Source of the DNA: Streptomyces sp. NRRL F-6676
Lineage (GTDB): Bacteria; Actinomycetota; Actinomycetes; Streptomycetales; Streptomycetaceae
Length of the DNA: 64,000 nucleotides
Assembly (NCBI RefSeq): GCF_000725625.1
Contig: NZ_JOHS01000007.1
Location: 1 to 64,000 of the forward strand
Direction of reading: 5' to 3'
The translations under genes and the position numbers were made by a program. Of the stretch, positions 1 to 7,900 are shown in pieces; positions within the stretch are counted from its first letter, which is position 1, and each line of letters begins with the position of its first letter. The notes under the pieces were generated by a model. It searched no databases and had not been told where the DNA came from. It saw only the letters and a program-made list of their open reading frames with translations.

Positions 1-586
1 CGCGTAAGCCTCACCGACTGACCAGAACTACCACCCAGTACAACTGAACAACAGCAGGCCACAATCAAGATCAATAAGCACACCATCAGCTACGCCATAC
101 CTGGCATCCCTCTCGTGGGTACAGCCGGCTAATCCACGGCCGTACGGGTGGGGCCAGAATCCCCGCCATGTCAGAAACCTTCTGGGTCGCCCTCGGCTCT
201 GTCAGCACCATGAGGGTGTGGTGCCGGAGCAACCGGTACGTGCCCAGGGAGGAGGCCGGCGGCGGTGCGCTGACCGGGCGGTCCTCGCTGGCGGGCATCC
301 ACACACGATCGGGCCGGGACGGCTGGCGACGGGTGTTCTCGCACGTTGACCGCATTGAAGTCCGCGTTGAGACCGGCCGTCAACTGGCATGGAAGCAAGT
401 GCCCGCTGTGGGCGGGCGACCGCCTCCTGCCATCGAGTATCTCCGCGAAGGGCAGGTAAGGGAGCAGAGGGGGAGATGCTCCACTGGCCAACTATTCGAC
501 CGTCCTCGAAAGGATGGGCGCAGCTGCTGGGCGGAATCTACAGTGAGCGCCGGAGAACCGACTGCGATGAAGACCGGAGGCCGCTC
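1..586. other. No recognisable gene
   Basis: The reading frames here overlap each other on both strands and none shows a family motif, a signal peptide or a convincing ribosome binding site. The last part is the 5' region of the secreted protein gene that starts at 587. The window edge may cut a gene whose remainder lies to the left. Confidence 0.4.
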
Positions 587-1108
587 ATGCGTCGAGTTCG
601 AACCTATCGCCTGGTATCGGGACTGGTGGCACTACTCCTTGCAGGTCTGGCCACGGCAGGCGCCACGGCTTCTGCCGCGCCGCAGGGACCGGGATCACAG
701 TGGCAGCTTTCGGCCGAACAGATGGCGTCTGCCGAAGTGATACCGGCGCCTCGGGCCGACCTTGCAATCATGAAGGGTGGCCCGTGGAGCGATCCGGCGC
801 CCGCCTACTTCAACGGCGACCTGTCGGACGATGTTTCTGAATGCAGTCCGGGCTATGCGTGCATAAGGGTTCACCAGTACGACTCGTACTATGCCGACTT
901 CTGGTACTACAACTACGGTGTGTACTCGCTCGAGAACTGGATCGGCAAGGGGTGGCTGAACAATCGCCAGACCGGAGGTGCAACGCTTCGCACGCTCAAT
1001 GCGTCCGGCAGGCTCATCGACTGCTTTGAGGGTGATGTGAACGCATCGGTCTCGTACCCGGACTGGACTCCGGTCTACTACATCCAACTCTCCCCGCAGG
1101 GCTGCTGA
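587..1108 (+). CDS. Secreted peptidase-inhibitor I36-like protein
   Basis: This predicts a 173-residue exported protein. The ATG at 587 has GGAGG six bases upstream and is preferred to a start at 389 in the same frame, because it puts a signal peptide at the N-terminus: MRR, then a hydrophobic run VSGLVALLLAGLA, then an Ala-x-Ala cleavage region near residue 30. The mature part has a Cys-x4-Tyr-x-Cys segment (ECSPGYACI), many tyrosines, a late NASGRLIDCF segment and a C-terminal Cys. This pattern resembles the small beta-rich inhibitors of peptidase family I36 (SMI-like) that streptomycetes secrete. Four cysteines could make two disulfides. The target protease is unknown and the family call rests on motif spacing only. 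Confidence 0.6.
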   Translation: MRRVRTYRLVSGLVALLLAGLATAGATASAAPQGPGSQWQLSAEQMASAEVIPAPRADLAIMKGGPWSDPAPAYFNGDLSDDVSECSPGYACIRVHQYDSYYADFWYYNYGVYSLENWIGKGWLNNRQTGGATLRTLNASGRLIDCFEGDVNASVSYPDWTPVYYIQLSPQGC

Positions 1109-1131
1109 TCGGGAGAGGTCGCGGTCTTGCC

Positions 1132-1148
1132 CCACCGGCTCCCGGTGG
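1132..1148 (+). terminator. Short GC hairpin after the I36-like gene
   Basis: CCACCGG and CCGGTGG form a seven-base-pair stem with a three-base loop, 24 bases after the stop at 1108. There is no U-tract, which is common for streptomycete terminators. Confidence 0.4.
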
Positions 1149-1209
1149 CCTCGCGCTGCAACGCAAGGCCGGGAATCCCTGTTCACTTCGGTTGAAGTCA
1201 GCAGGATCA

Positions 1210-1263
1210 GGGCAAGGCCCGCACCCTGTCGGGTGCAAGCCGAGATGCGGGAAAGCGTTGCCC
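1210..1263. other. Nested and mutually exclusive inverted repeats in a gene-free stretch
   Basis: Between 1109 and 1575 no gene is recognised. Within it, GGGCAA (1210) pairs with TTGCCC (1258) around an inner hairpin of GCACCC and GGGTGC (1221-1236). CCCGCA (1218) can instead pair with TGCGGG (1246), using bases that the inner hairpin needs. A small CTTC/GAAG hairpin lies just upstream. Such exclusive pairing is seen in regulatory RNAs, but no known riboswitch class matched, and the next gene on the plus strand lies far downstream. Confidence 0.25.
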
Positions 1264-1575
1264 ACCACTGACATTCACGCAACCGCGATCGACGCATGCA
1301 CGCATCAATGCGTTCGCCACCACGTGTGACCGGCATTCGGTCTCCGCTGGACGGGGTGCCAGAGACCCAGGTCACGGATGTGTGCGCGGTGCGGCGCTGA
1401 CTCTGTGTCGCATTCTTCGCGCGCGAGTGCCCCCGTGGGCAGGGGGACACCGACGCATCAACCCCCTGCGAAAGGGCTCCGACAGGGACTTCCGGCCCCT
1501 TGCGGCTGCCACCATCCATGCCACGCACCACACGCAGGGCGGCTGCAACCGCCCGTGATACGCGTCGGGTTGGAG

Positions 1576-1981
1576 TCAGCGACAGGTGTCCGGCGACCGA
1601 TGGGTCGCCGAACCAGAAAGGGTAGGGAGCCCCTGTGTCGAAGTCCCCTTCCGTCTCCTGTGTGGAGAACGGAATTCCCCCTGGCGCCTGGGCGGCGCCG
1701 AGGCCGTTGTCATCATCGTGATCGTCTCCGTGGCGGCGGCCCTGGTAGCAGTCGCAGCATGACGGTGCCCGTGACGTTGCAACTCCTCGTAGGCGCCGGC
1801 CTGACCGCCGTCCTCGTGGTCGTAGGGGTGCCACCACAGCCGTACGGACAGGCGCAGCAGGCGGCGGTGCAGGGCGGTGGTGTCGCGGGGGGGGCGGGGT
1901 AGGTGCGGCGAGCGCGTCGTAGGCGGCGTTCCAGGCGGCTTGCGTCCGCACCAGGTCGTCGGGGAAGTCGGTCACGTCCAT
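1576..1981 (-). pseudogene. Streptomycete hypothetical protein broken by a G-run frameshift
   Basis: Reading leftwards from an ATG at 1981, the N-terminus MDVTDFPDDLVRTQAAWNAA and a following AYDALAA segment look like a small protein family common in Streptomyces. At the run of eight G (1890-1897) the frame is lost. In the neighbouring frame the expected continuation appears (RDTTALHRRLLRLSVRLWWH, then HPYDHEDG) and runs to a stop at 1576. Changing the run by one base would restore one ORF of about 135 residues. No function is known. The break may be real decay or a homopolymer error. Confidence 0.45.
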
Positions 1982-2139
1982 ACCGGCTCGTCCGGATCGT
2001 CCGTGCCCTGCGCAACGCCACAGCAAGAAGCCGGTCACGCCCGTTACAGGTAGTTCTGTGCAGGAATGAAGTCATCCAGGCCGTGCCCCTGCACGCGGAC
2101 ATCGATGCTGTGTCAGTGCCGCGTGCCACACTGCCGACC

Positions 2140-2937
2140 ATGTCGCTCGCTGATCTCACTCTCGACCGGTGGCGGACCTTCGACGAGGCCGCCGCCCGAC
2201 GGATCGCCCGGACTGCCGCTGACCATGTGGGCGGCCGGGTGTCGCTCGTCGAGGCCACGGAACACCTCGGTGCCCCGCTGCACCGCGTCCGGATCGAGCG
2301 GGAGGGGCAGGAGTTCGCCCTGATACCCGGAGGCCAGGTGTCCCTGGGTTTCGACCCCAACGCCTGGAAGCCGACCGCGCAGCAGGCCGCCGACTACGCG
2401 CAGAGTCTGGAGGAGGGCTACGGCTACGGGCCCGACCTGCGGAGCCACCTCGAGCGGATCCTCAGCGCCCGCCGCAGCGTTCACCTGGCCACCGTCCTCA
2501 TGGCCGTGCAGGACGAGACCCTGACCGAGCCCCCGGCCGACATGCCGGCTGCCCTCCTCGCCCGTGGTCTGCGGATGCCGAGCTCCGACGAGTGGGAACA
2601 CGCCTGCGGCGCCGGGGCGGACACCTTGTTCCGGTGGGGTGACGACTGTCCCCTCGACCGCATCCCCTACGACGACGACACCGGCCCGCACAACGAGCTG
2701 AACGCGTTCGGCCTGCGCATCGCCTACGACACCTACCGCGCCGAGCTGACCAGCGATGTCACCGCCATCCACGGCGGCGACGGGGGCGAGTCGGTATGCG
2801 GCGGCTACGGCCACCTGCTGGCCTGGCTCCCCCTGGCGACCGCCAACCGCAACCCCGCCATGGCCGAGTTCGTGTACGGACCGGACGGAGAGGACATCTA
2901 CGAAGACTTCTCCACACGCCCCGTGCTCACCCTCTGA
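2140..2937 (+). CDS. SUMF1/formylglycine-enzyme-like domain protein
   Basis: This gives 265 residues from the ATG at 2140; an upstream in-frame extension is arginine-rich and looks non-coding. The segment MPSSDEWEHACGAG followed by TLFRWGDDCP (about residues 146-171) matches the LPtEaEWEyAarGG...ypWGd signature of the formylglycine-generating-enzyme/EgtB/PvdO fold. The N-terminal half (residues 1-130) fits no family I recognise. Neither the cysteine pair of true sulfatase-activating enzymes nor a sulfatase neighbour is seen, so sulfatase maturation is unlikely. A role in modifying a small molecule or peptide is possible but inferred. The gene stands alone between a broken gene and a toxin-antitoxin pair. 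Confidence 0.6.
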   Translation: MSLADLTLDRWRTFDEAAARRIARTAADHVGGRVSLVEATEHLGAPLHRVRIEREGQEFALIPGGQVSLGFDPNAWKPTAQQAADYAQSLEEGYGYGPDLRSHLERILSARRSVHLATVLMAVQDETLTEPPADMPAALLARGLRMPSSDEWEHACGAGADTLFRWGDDCPLDRIPYDDDTGPHNELNAFGLRIAYDTYRAELTSDVTAIHGGDGGESVCGGYGHLLAWLPLATANRNPAMAEFVYGPDGEDIYEDFSTRPVLTL

Positions 2938-3001
2938 GCGACCGCACGCGAACGGCCCTCTCGCCGACCGCCTCTCAGCTGGTGGGGCTGTGCTGGGGCC
3001 G

Positions 3002-3026
3002 CCCGCCCAGTCCTGGACCGGGCGGG
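3002..3026 (+). terminator. GC hairpin between the SUMF1-like gene and the TA pair
   Basis: CCCGCCC (3002-3008) and GGGCGGG (3020-3026) can pair across an 11-base loop, 65 bases after the upstream stop. The loop is longer than ideal, so this is only a candidate. Confidence 0.35.
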
Positions 3027-3081
3027 AGCGTCGGCGTCTCCTCCGCTTCCTCGGCAGGCACCAAGTAGGTACCATGCGGGT

Positions 3082-3321
3082 ATGCCGTCACTGAATGTGT
3101 CGTTCACCGAGGAAGAGATGGAAGGCGTGCGTGCCGCTGCCGCCGCCGAGGGCAAGAGCCTCAAGCAGTACGTCCACGACCTGGGCGTGCGCGAGATGCA
3201 CCGCAAGCGATTCGTGGCAGGTGCCGCGTCCTGGGCGGACAGGCTGCGCGAGGAGTTCGACACCGCGTTCCCGGACGAGGTCCCGCCCTCCGAGCGCGAC
3301 CGGGGAGCCACGGCCGCCTGA
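3082..3321 (+). CDS. Ribbon-helix-helix-type antitoxin
   Basis: A 79-residue protein whose N-terminus (SLNVSFTEEEMEGVRAAAAA, then EGKSLKQYVHDL) has the short beta-strand plus two-helix layout of ribbon-helix-helix DNA-binding antitoxins. The acidic and flexible C-terminal half would wrap a toxin. The gene ends inside the ATG of the next gene (TGATG, one base shared), the usual coupling of a toxin-antitoxin operon. By family analogy it would bind its own promoter and neutralise the downstream Fic/Doc-like protein. Confidence 0.7.
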   Translation: MPSLNVSFTEEEMEGVRAAAAAEGKSLKQYVHDLGVREMHRKRFVAGAASWADRLREEFDTAFPDEVPPSERDRGATAA

Positions 3322-3704
3322 TGAGCGAGACCCTGTATGTGGATGTCTCCTGGCTCCTGGACGTCCAGGACATCGCCCTCGGCCACGACGACGTGTCCGT
3401 CACCGACTACTCCGCTCTCGTCGCGGCTGTCGCCCGCCACAAGACCCGCACGCCGACGCTCGCCGAGTCCAACCCCGACGCCGCATGGCGCGCTGCGGCC
3501 CTCCTGCACACCATCGTCCGGCTCGAACCGCTCCCCCATCGCAACAGCCTCTTCGCGGCCTTTGTCACCACCCAGTACCTCGACCAGTGCGGTGAAGGCA
3601 TCGACCCGCCCTACGGAGCGCTCTCCGACCTGATCGGAAAAGCCCGCGAAACCCGCCTGAAGATCTACGACATCGCGGACACGCTCCGCTCCTGGCGCAT
3701 CTGA
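3321..3704 (+). CDS. Fic/Doc-family toxin with degenerate active-site motif
   Basis: A 127-residue protein with the overall pattern of the short actinobacterial Doc-like toxins: an N-terminal YVDVSWLLDVQ strand/helix, a middle region DYSALVAAVARHK, then HTIVRLEPLPHRNSLFAAFV where the Fic loop should lie (about residues 68-87). Canonical Fic/Doc proteins carry HxFx(D/N)(A/G)N(K/G)R. Here only His-Arg-Asn-Ser remains, with no Lys/Arg pair, so AMP or phosphate transfer by the usual mechanism is doubtful. It is translationally coupled to the antitoxin at 3082. It may be an inactive relic, or one of the known streptomycete Fic-like forms with an altered loop. Confidence 0.65.
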   Translation: MSETLYVDVSWLLDVQDIALGHDDVSVTDYSALVAAVARHKTRTPTLAESNPDAAWRAAALLHTIVRLEPLPHRNSLFAAFVTTQYLDQCGEGIDPPYGALSDLIGKARETRLKIYDIADTLRSWRI

Positions 3705-3974
3705 ACCCGGCTTGGTCTCCCTCGGCCGGCGGACGAGCGGCGGCACGCGCCACCTCGCCCCCGTCCTGGAAAGAAGCGGTAGAGGCTGTCAGTCAGTGTC
3801 CTGATGGCGGCCCAGTTGCTGCCCGCAGACACCCGTCCGCCCGCCGTACGGCACCCCCTGCTTCCACAGACCGCCCCGGGGCCGGGTCACTCCCAGCAGC
3901 TCGGGGGTGTCTGCCGGGGCGGCTCCGCCAGCGAAGTCCCGGACAGGAGCGAAGCCGCGGCGATAGGCGATCGG

Positions 3975-4500
3975 CGACCGCGGTGGTAGCCATCCCAGCA
4001 TGGCCTGAACCCTGCCTGAACCGACGCACACCACCGCCGTCGACGACTCCCACCTGCCGACCGGGGCCGCCGAGGAGCCCAGTGGGCCGGCTTCCGGGTA
4101 GCCCCGGCCGTCGACAGTAGCGAGGTCGTACTCCGCTCCCGCAGCGGCACACGGATGGGGCCGCCGTTCCCGGAGATCGTGGCCGCAGCGGTGCGGCAGC
4201 TGCCGGACGCACGGCCCTCGACAGTGAGCTGATCGGGTAGGCCGCAGCCGGACACCTCGCCTTCGACTGGCTCCAGGACCGGCTGCGCCACCGGGGCACG
4301 AGCGCCGCCCGGGCCGCCGCCGAGCAACCGGCGCACTTCGCCGTCTCCGACCTGCTCCGCCTCGGCCGTACCCCGACCACCGGGACCGGCTGACCCTACC
4401 GGCGGCGCCGCGCCGCCCTGGGAGTTCTGTTCGCCGAGCGGGAGATCGCCCGGACGTTCCCCACCGGGTGGGAAGCCACCCGGCAGTTCGACATCCACCT
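3975..4500 (+). pseudogene. ATP-dependent DNA ligase relic (LigC/LigD type)
   Basis: No long ORF exists, but pieced translation of the plus strand gives the order of a ligase adenylation domain: QWAGFRVAPAV (the EPKWDGFR position, with the catalytic Lys and Asp lost), VVLRSRSGTRMGPPFPEIVA, ALDSELIG then a stop codon, GHLAFDWLQDRLRHRG, AEQPAHFAVSDLLRLGRT, a second stop, then PYRRRRAALGVLFAE. These match motifs around ALDGELVVWE and PYRRRRAALE in bacterial ATP-dependent ligases. Two in-frame stops, a frameshift upstream and loss of the nucleophile make this clearly dead. The 3' end stops abruptly before the regulator at 4644. Confidence 0.7.
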
Positions 4501-4643
4501 AGCTAGCACACCCCCTACTTGAGGACACCCGACCTATGGCAGTTGCTGGTACAGCGGGATGTTCCGACCTACGCAATGCCCTGCCCCGGGTGGTGCCAAC
4601 TGGCGTAGGTGCGTTTCTGTACGGGCGGGAGCTGTCCGGCCGG

Positions 4644-5252
4644 TCAGGGAATCTCGCGGGTGTGCTTGGGCGGGGGCGTGGTTCGGGCGCGTAGGTGTGC
4701 GCGCTCTCCTTGGTGGCCGAGGAGGCTGAGTATTTCGACGGGGTGGTCGTCGGCGTTGCCGAACCAGTGGGGGGTGCGGGTGTCAAATTCGGCGGCTTCG
4801 CCGGGGCCCATGATCAGGTCTTTGTCGCCCAAGACCAGGCGCAGTCGGCCGTCGAGGACGTAGATCCATTCGTAGCCCTCGTGGCTGGCCTGCTCGGGCT
4901 CGGGCGAGCGCATCTTCGGCGAGATGATCAATTTGTAGGCTTGCAGGCTGCCTGCCCGTCGGGTGAGCGGGAGCATGGTCATGCCGTGGCGGGTGACGGG
5001 CTGGAGGTGTACCCGGGGGTCGCCCGTCTGGGGTGCGCCGATGAGCTGGCCAATGTCGACGCGTAGCTCCCGGGCGAGGGGGAGGAGCAGCTCGAGGGTG
5101 GGGCGCCGCTGGCCCGATTCCAGGCGCGAGAGTGTGCTCAGCGAGATCCCGGTGGCCTCGGCCAGGGTTGTCAGGGAAAGGCTGCGCTGGGTCCGCAGCC
5201 CTTTGAGACGCGGGCCTACGGCCGCCATCGTCGACTGCGTTTCTTCGTCCAT
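4644..5252 (-). CDS. XRE-family regulator with C-terminal cupin
   Basis: A 202-residue protein. An N-terminal helix-turn-helix (RLKGLRTQRSLSLTTLAEAT...STLSRLESGQR, about residues 15-60) is followed by a cupin barrel (residues 110-190, with GYEWIYVLDGRL and GPGEAAEFDTRTPHWF). This layout is that of one-component regulators that sense a small ligand in the cupin. The ATG at 5252 directly follows AGGTGGAGGG; the longer in-frame extension is proline-rich and comes from the antisense of a repeat tract, so it was rejected. The gene faces away from an MFS transporter remnant at 5441, the usual target of such regulators, so the regulator may have lost its partner. Confidence 0.85.
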   Translation of the reverse strand: MDEETQSTMAAVGPRLKGLRTQRSLSLTTLAEATGISLSTLSRLESGQRRPTLELLLPLARELRVDIGQLIGAPQTGDPRVHLQPVTRHGMTMLPLTRRAGSLQAYKLIISPKMRSPEPEQASHEGYEWIYVLDGRLRLVLGDKDLIMGPGEAAEFDTRTPHWFGNADDHPVEILSLLGHQGERAHLRARTTPPPKHTREIP

Positions 5253-5440
5253 CCCTCCACCTTGCCACCGCAGCAAGGATCTTTGCGCGTTCTGCTGGAC
5301 GGCCCGACTGTGGTGGCAGGCGCTCTGACCGGGGCTGCCGTACGGCAGGGGGAGAGATGCGATGAGGCAGACCAGCAGGAGTGAGGTGAGGGGCGTACAG
5401 CGGGCTACAGCGCCGCCGGGAGCGGCGGTGGCGGTGCGCC

Positions 5441-5752
5441 GTGCGCCGTGGGCCGGTGGCGGTGGCGGTGGCGGTGGCGGTGGCGGTGGCGGTGGCGGTA
5501 GGGATCTTGGTGCTGACGCGGCTGAAGTTCGTGGTGGACACCTCGATCGTGAACGTGGCCTTGCCCGACATCGGTCGTGAGCTGGGCTTTTCCCTGGCCA
5601 GCGTGTTGTCCGCCGCCGGCGGCCTGGAAGGCGGCCTGGAGGGCGGTCTGGGAGCAACCCTGCTCGCGACCGCCGCCTTCCCCCTGGCCGGCCTGCTCCT
5701 GTTCGGCCTCTGGGCGCGCCGCATCCCCGCCCCCGACACCGTCCCCGCGTGA
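5441..5752 (+). pseudogene. MFS (DHA2-type) transporter stump with internal deletion
   Basis: From a GTG at 5441 an open frame of 103 residues joins the first-helix signature of drug/H+ antiporters (VVDTSIVNVALPDIGRELGF) almost directly to a typical C-terminal tail (LGATLLATAAFPLAGLLLFG then LWARRI). The roughly 350 residues between are missing. The first helix is extended by a Val-Ala dipeptide run made by a GGTGGC tandem array. The result cannot be a working transporter. Its position, divergent from the XRE-cupin gene, suggests a once-complete regulator/efflux pair. Confidence 0.65.
5455..5499. repeat. GGTGGC hexanucleotide tandem array (7 copies)
   Basis: Seven perfect GGTGGC units (5455-5496) plus GGT. 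They encode alternating Val-Ala in the MFS stump, and the same bases give Gly and Pro runs in the other frames. Slippage in such a tract readily changes copy number without breaking the frame. Confidence 0.9.
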
Positions 5753-5789
5753 TCATCACAGTTCTCGAGCACACCCTGGAGAGTCCCTG

Positions 5790-6293
5790 ATGAGCGACAC
5801 CGATCCACGCTACGAAGCTGCGTTCTGGGACCAGTCGTATCGGGGGGCGTCGTCCTTCGGTGTCCAGGTGCGGATGTCGGCCCGATTCCAGATGAGGCGT
5901 CCGGCGAGCGCGGTGGGGGTGTGGTCGGCTGCGCGGGCGAGGGCCTGGCCGGAGAAGTCGGTGCCGGTGACCTGCCGGCCTGCCTGGGCCAGCCAGATGG
6001 CGTCGGCACCCTCACCCGCATCCCGCCTCCAGTGCTTCGCCGCCCTCGCCGCGCGGGTGGCCGGCGCCGGGCATCTGGTGATCATCGGCCACCACCCCAA
6101 CGACCTGGAGACCGAGATGCCCCGCCCGCCCCAGCCCGACATCTTCTACACCGCCGACGACCTGATCGACGACCTCCCCTCAATCGCCTGGAGAGCCGTC
6201 ACTCGCACCGCTCGCCCCCGCACCGCCACCGCACCCGACGGCCGGCACGTCACCATCCACGACACCGTCCTGACCGCCCAGCGCACCCAGTAA
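5790..6293 (+). pseudogene. Class I methyltransferase with an internally inverted core
   Basis: The frame stays open for 167 residues, but only its ends look like a SAM methyltransferase. The N-terminus MSDTDPRYEAAFWDQSYRG and the C-terminus (HLVIIGHHPNDLETEMPRPP, then IFYTADDL and GRHVTIHDTVL) are standard for a streptomycete family. Between them the residues make no sense on this strand. On the opposite strand the same bases read DAGEGADAIWLAQAGRQVTG and ALAGRLIWNRADIRTWTPK, which are the missing SAM-binding motif I and acidic loop. About 60 residues of flanking fold are also lost. The gene is therefore broken by an inversion with deletions. Confidence 0.75.
5845..6022 (-). other. Inverted internal segment of the methyltransferase
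   Basis: This block encodes the SAM-binding core on the minus strand while both flanks encode the rest on the plus strand. The left junction lies near 5840, where the plus strand reads WDQSYR and the minus strand reads RYDW. The right junction lies near 6020. The glycine motif is shortened (DAG-EGAD instead of DxGCGEGAD). Exact breakpoints cannot be fixed by eye. Confidence 0.65.
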
Positions 6294-6341
6294 CCCCACA
6301 CCTCTCACCTACACCGACGCCACGCAGAAACGAGCACGACC

Positions 6342-7079
6342 ATGCAACACGACCTCGCACAGCAGACCGCCCTGGTCACCGGGGCCACCGCCGGTATCGG
6401 CCGGGCCACTGCCCTGGCCCTGGCCGCCCGCGGCGTCGACATCATCGTTCACGGCCGCGATGAGCAGCGCGCCGCCGACACCCTCCAGCGCATCACAGCT
6501 CTCGGAGGCAGGGCCCGCTTCGAGCCGGCCGATCTGTCCGACCCCGCGCAGGTGACTGACCTGGCCGAACGTGCCGGTCAGGTCGACATCCTGGTCAACA
6601 GTGCGGGCATCTTCCACTTCGCCCGCACCGCCGACACCGTCCCCGCCACCTTCGACGCCCACATCGCCATCAACTTGCGCGCCCCCTACCTCCTCGTCCA
6701 GGCCCTCGCCCCCGGCATGACGCAACGCGGCCACGGTGCCATCGTCAATGTCAGCAGCGGCGCCGCCGGCACACCCGGCCTCGGCACCGGCATCTACGGA
6801 GCCACCAAAGCCGCCCTGGAATCCCTCACCCGCGTCTGGGCCGCTGAGTACGGGCCCGCCGGCGTCCGCGTCAACGCCGTCGCCGCCGGCCCCACCCGCA
6901 CAGAAGGCACCGCCGCCTACGGCGACGCCTTCGAATCCGCCGGACAAGCAGTCGCCCTCCAACGCCTCGCCGACCCCGAGGAGATCGCAGGGGCCATCGC
7001 TTTCATGGCCTCCCCCGACGCCAGTTACGTCAACGGCGCCACCCTCAGTGCCATGGGCGGTCAACCCGCTCTCGGATAA
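6342..7079 (+). CDS. SDR-family oxidoreductase
   Basis: A 245-residue classical short-chain dehydrogenase/reductase. It has TGATAGIG (residues 12-19) for the cofactor, an NSAG motif near residue 87 in place of NNAG, the catalytic Ser of NVSSGAA and Tyr-x3-Lys in YGATKAALESL, and PxxPG-like AAGPTRTEG. A basic residue after the second strand (HGRDEQR) suggests NADPH use. The C-terminal ASPDASYVNGATLSAMGG closes the fold. The substrate is unknown. It follows the broken methyltransferase by 48 bases and may once have shared its operon. Confidence 0.85.
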   Translation: MQHDLAQQTALVTGATAGIGRATALALAARGVDIIVHGRDEQRAADTLQRITALGGRARFEPADLSDPAQVTDLAERAGQVDILVNSAGIFHFARTADTVPATFDAHIAINLRAPYLLVQALAPGMTQRGHGAIVNVSSGAAGTPGLGTGIYGATKAALESLTRVWAAEYGPAGVRVNAVAAGPTRTEGTAAYGDAFESAGQAVALQRLADPEEIAGAIAFMASPDASYVNGATLSAMGGQPALG

Positions 7080-7419
7080 CGCGTGTGCAGGCCACGACAC
7101 ACCTGGACGACACCGCACAAGCCCAACTGCGAGCGGTAGCCCCGCCCCCGTCGGTGAGGCACTACCGTCGGCGTACGACGCCTCCGGCTGCCCACGCTGA
7201 AGCGCCCTCCGGATGGGCTGTTCGACGTCAAGGTGCCGGCCCCGCCGTATCGCCCTGTCCCGTCGGTTGAGCGGCGGCTGCGCTGCGGGTTCGACAGGCA
7301 GCGTAGGAGACGTCGTCGCCTCCGCTCTCGGCCGTCCAATCCGCGGCGGTCTGCTCGCTGAAGCCGAGCAGTGGAGAACATCTCGGTTCGTCCAGGACCT
7401 GTCTCCTTGAAAGGCTACG

Positions 7420-7900
7420 GGCGCCAACAGAGCCCTGCGAGGAAGCCGCCGCCCTCCTCCTGCACACCCACTGCCGACCCGCGGACGCCCCCATCCCAGA
7501 AGCTGACCTCGACCACACCCTCGATGCAGCTGTCCAGCTCCTTGCCCACCCCGATGCGCCGACCGCCGTCTTCCAGACCCGGGCGGGCCTGTCAGCCCTG
7601 GAACCGGACGGCGCCGGACGCCACACCGCCCGGATACTCGACGCCCTCGTCGGCGTCGCCCGACTCGACGCCTACGCCGCACGCGACGCCCTGCACCGCC
7701 CCGTCGCCGCGTCCGCCCTGGACGATCGCGCGACAGACGCGCTGAACGCGGTGATCACCGCAGCCGGACTGGGATCCGGTGTCCTTTCCGCCCACCATCA
7801 CGAGGCTCTGACACAGGCGGGGTCGGTCACGCCGAAGCAGAGCTGGAAAGTCTGCTGCAGGCCGTACCAGCACCCAGTCAGGAGGGGGGATGGCCGGGAA
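7420..7900 (+). pseudogene. Coding-like fragment without a start
   Basis: In one plus-strand frame the bases from about 7424 give an alanine- and leucine-rich helical sequence (CEEAAALLLHTHCRPADAPI, then LDHTLDAAVQLLAHPDAP, AVFQTRAGLSALEPDG and ARILDALVGVARLDAYAARD) that ends in low-quality sequence after 7800. Codon third positions are GC-rich as in real genes. There is no start codon or ribosome binding site, and I recognise no family. It looks like the middle of a gene cut at both ends. The 340 bases upstream (7080-7420) show nothing. Confidence 0.35.

Noticed and set aside
168..740. A 190-residue plus-strand ORF before the I36-like gene
   Set aside because: It is Arg/Trp-rich, lacks motifs, and overlaps the signal-peptide region of the real gene in another frame.
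5253..5774. N-terminal extension of the XRE-cupin protein with a poly-proline run
   Set aside because: The proline run is the antisense of the GGTGGC array in the MFS stump; the start at 5252 fits the family.
5597..6463. Other plus-strand ORFs across the methyltransferase and SDR region
   Set aside because: They are Arg/Pro-rich and read in frames that disagree with the clear SDR gene.
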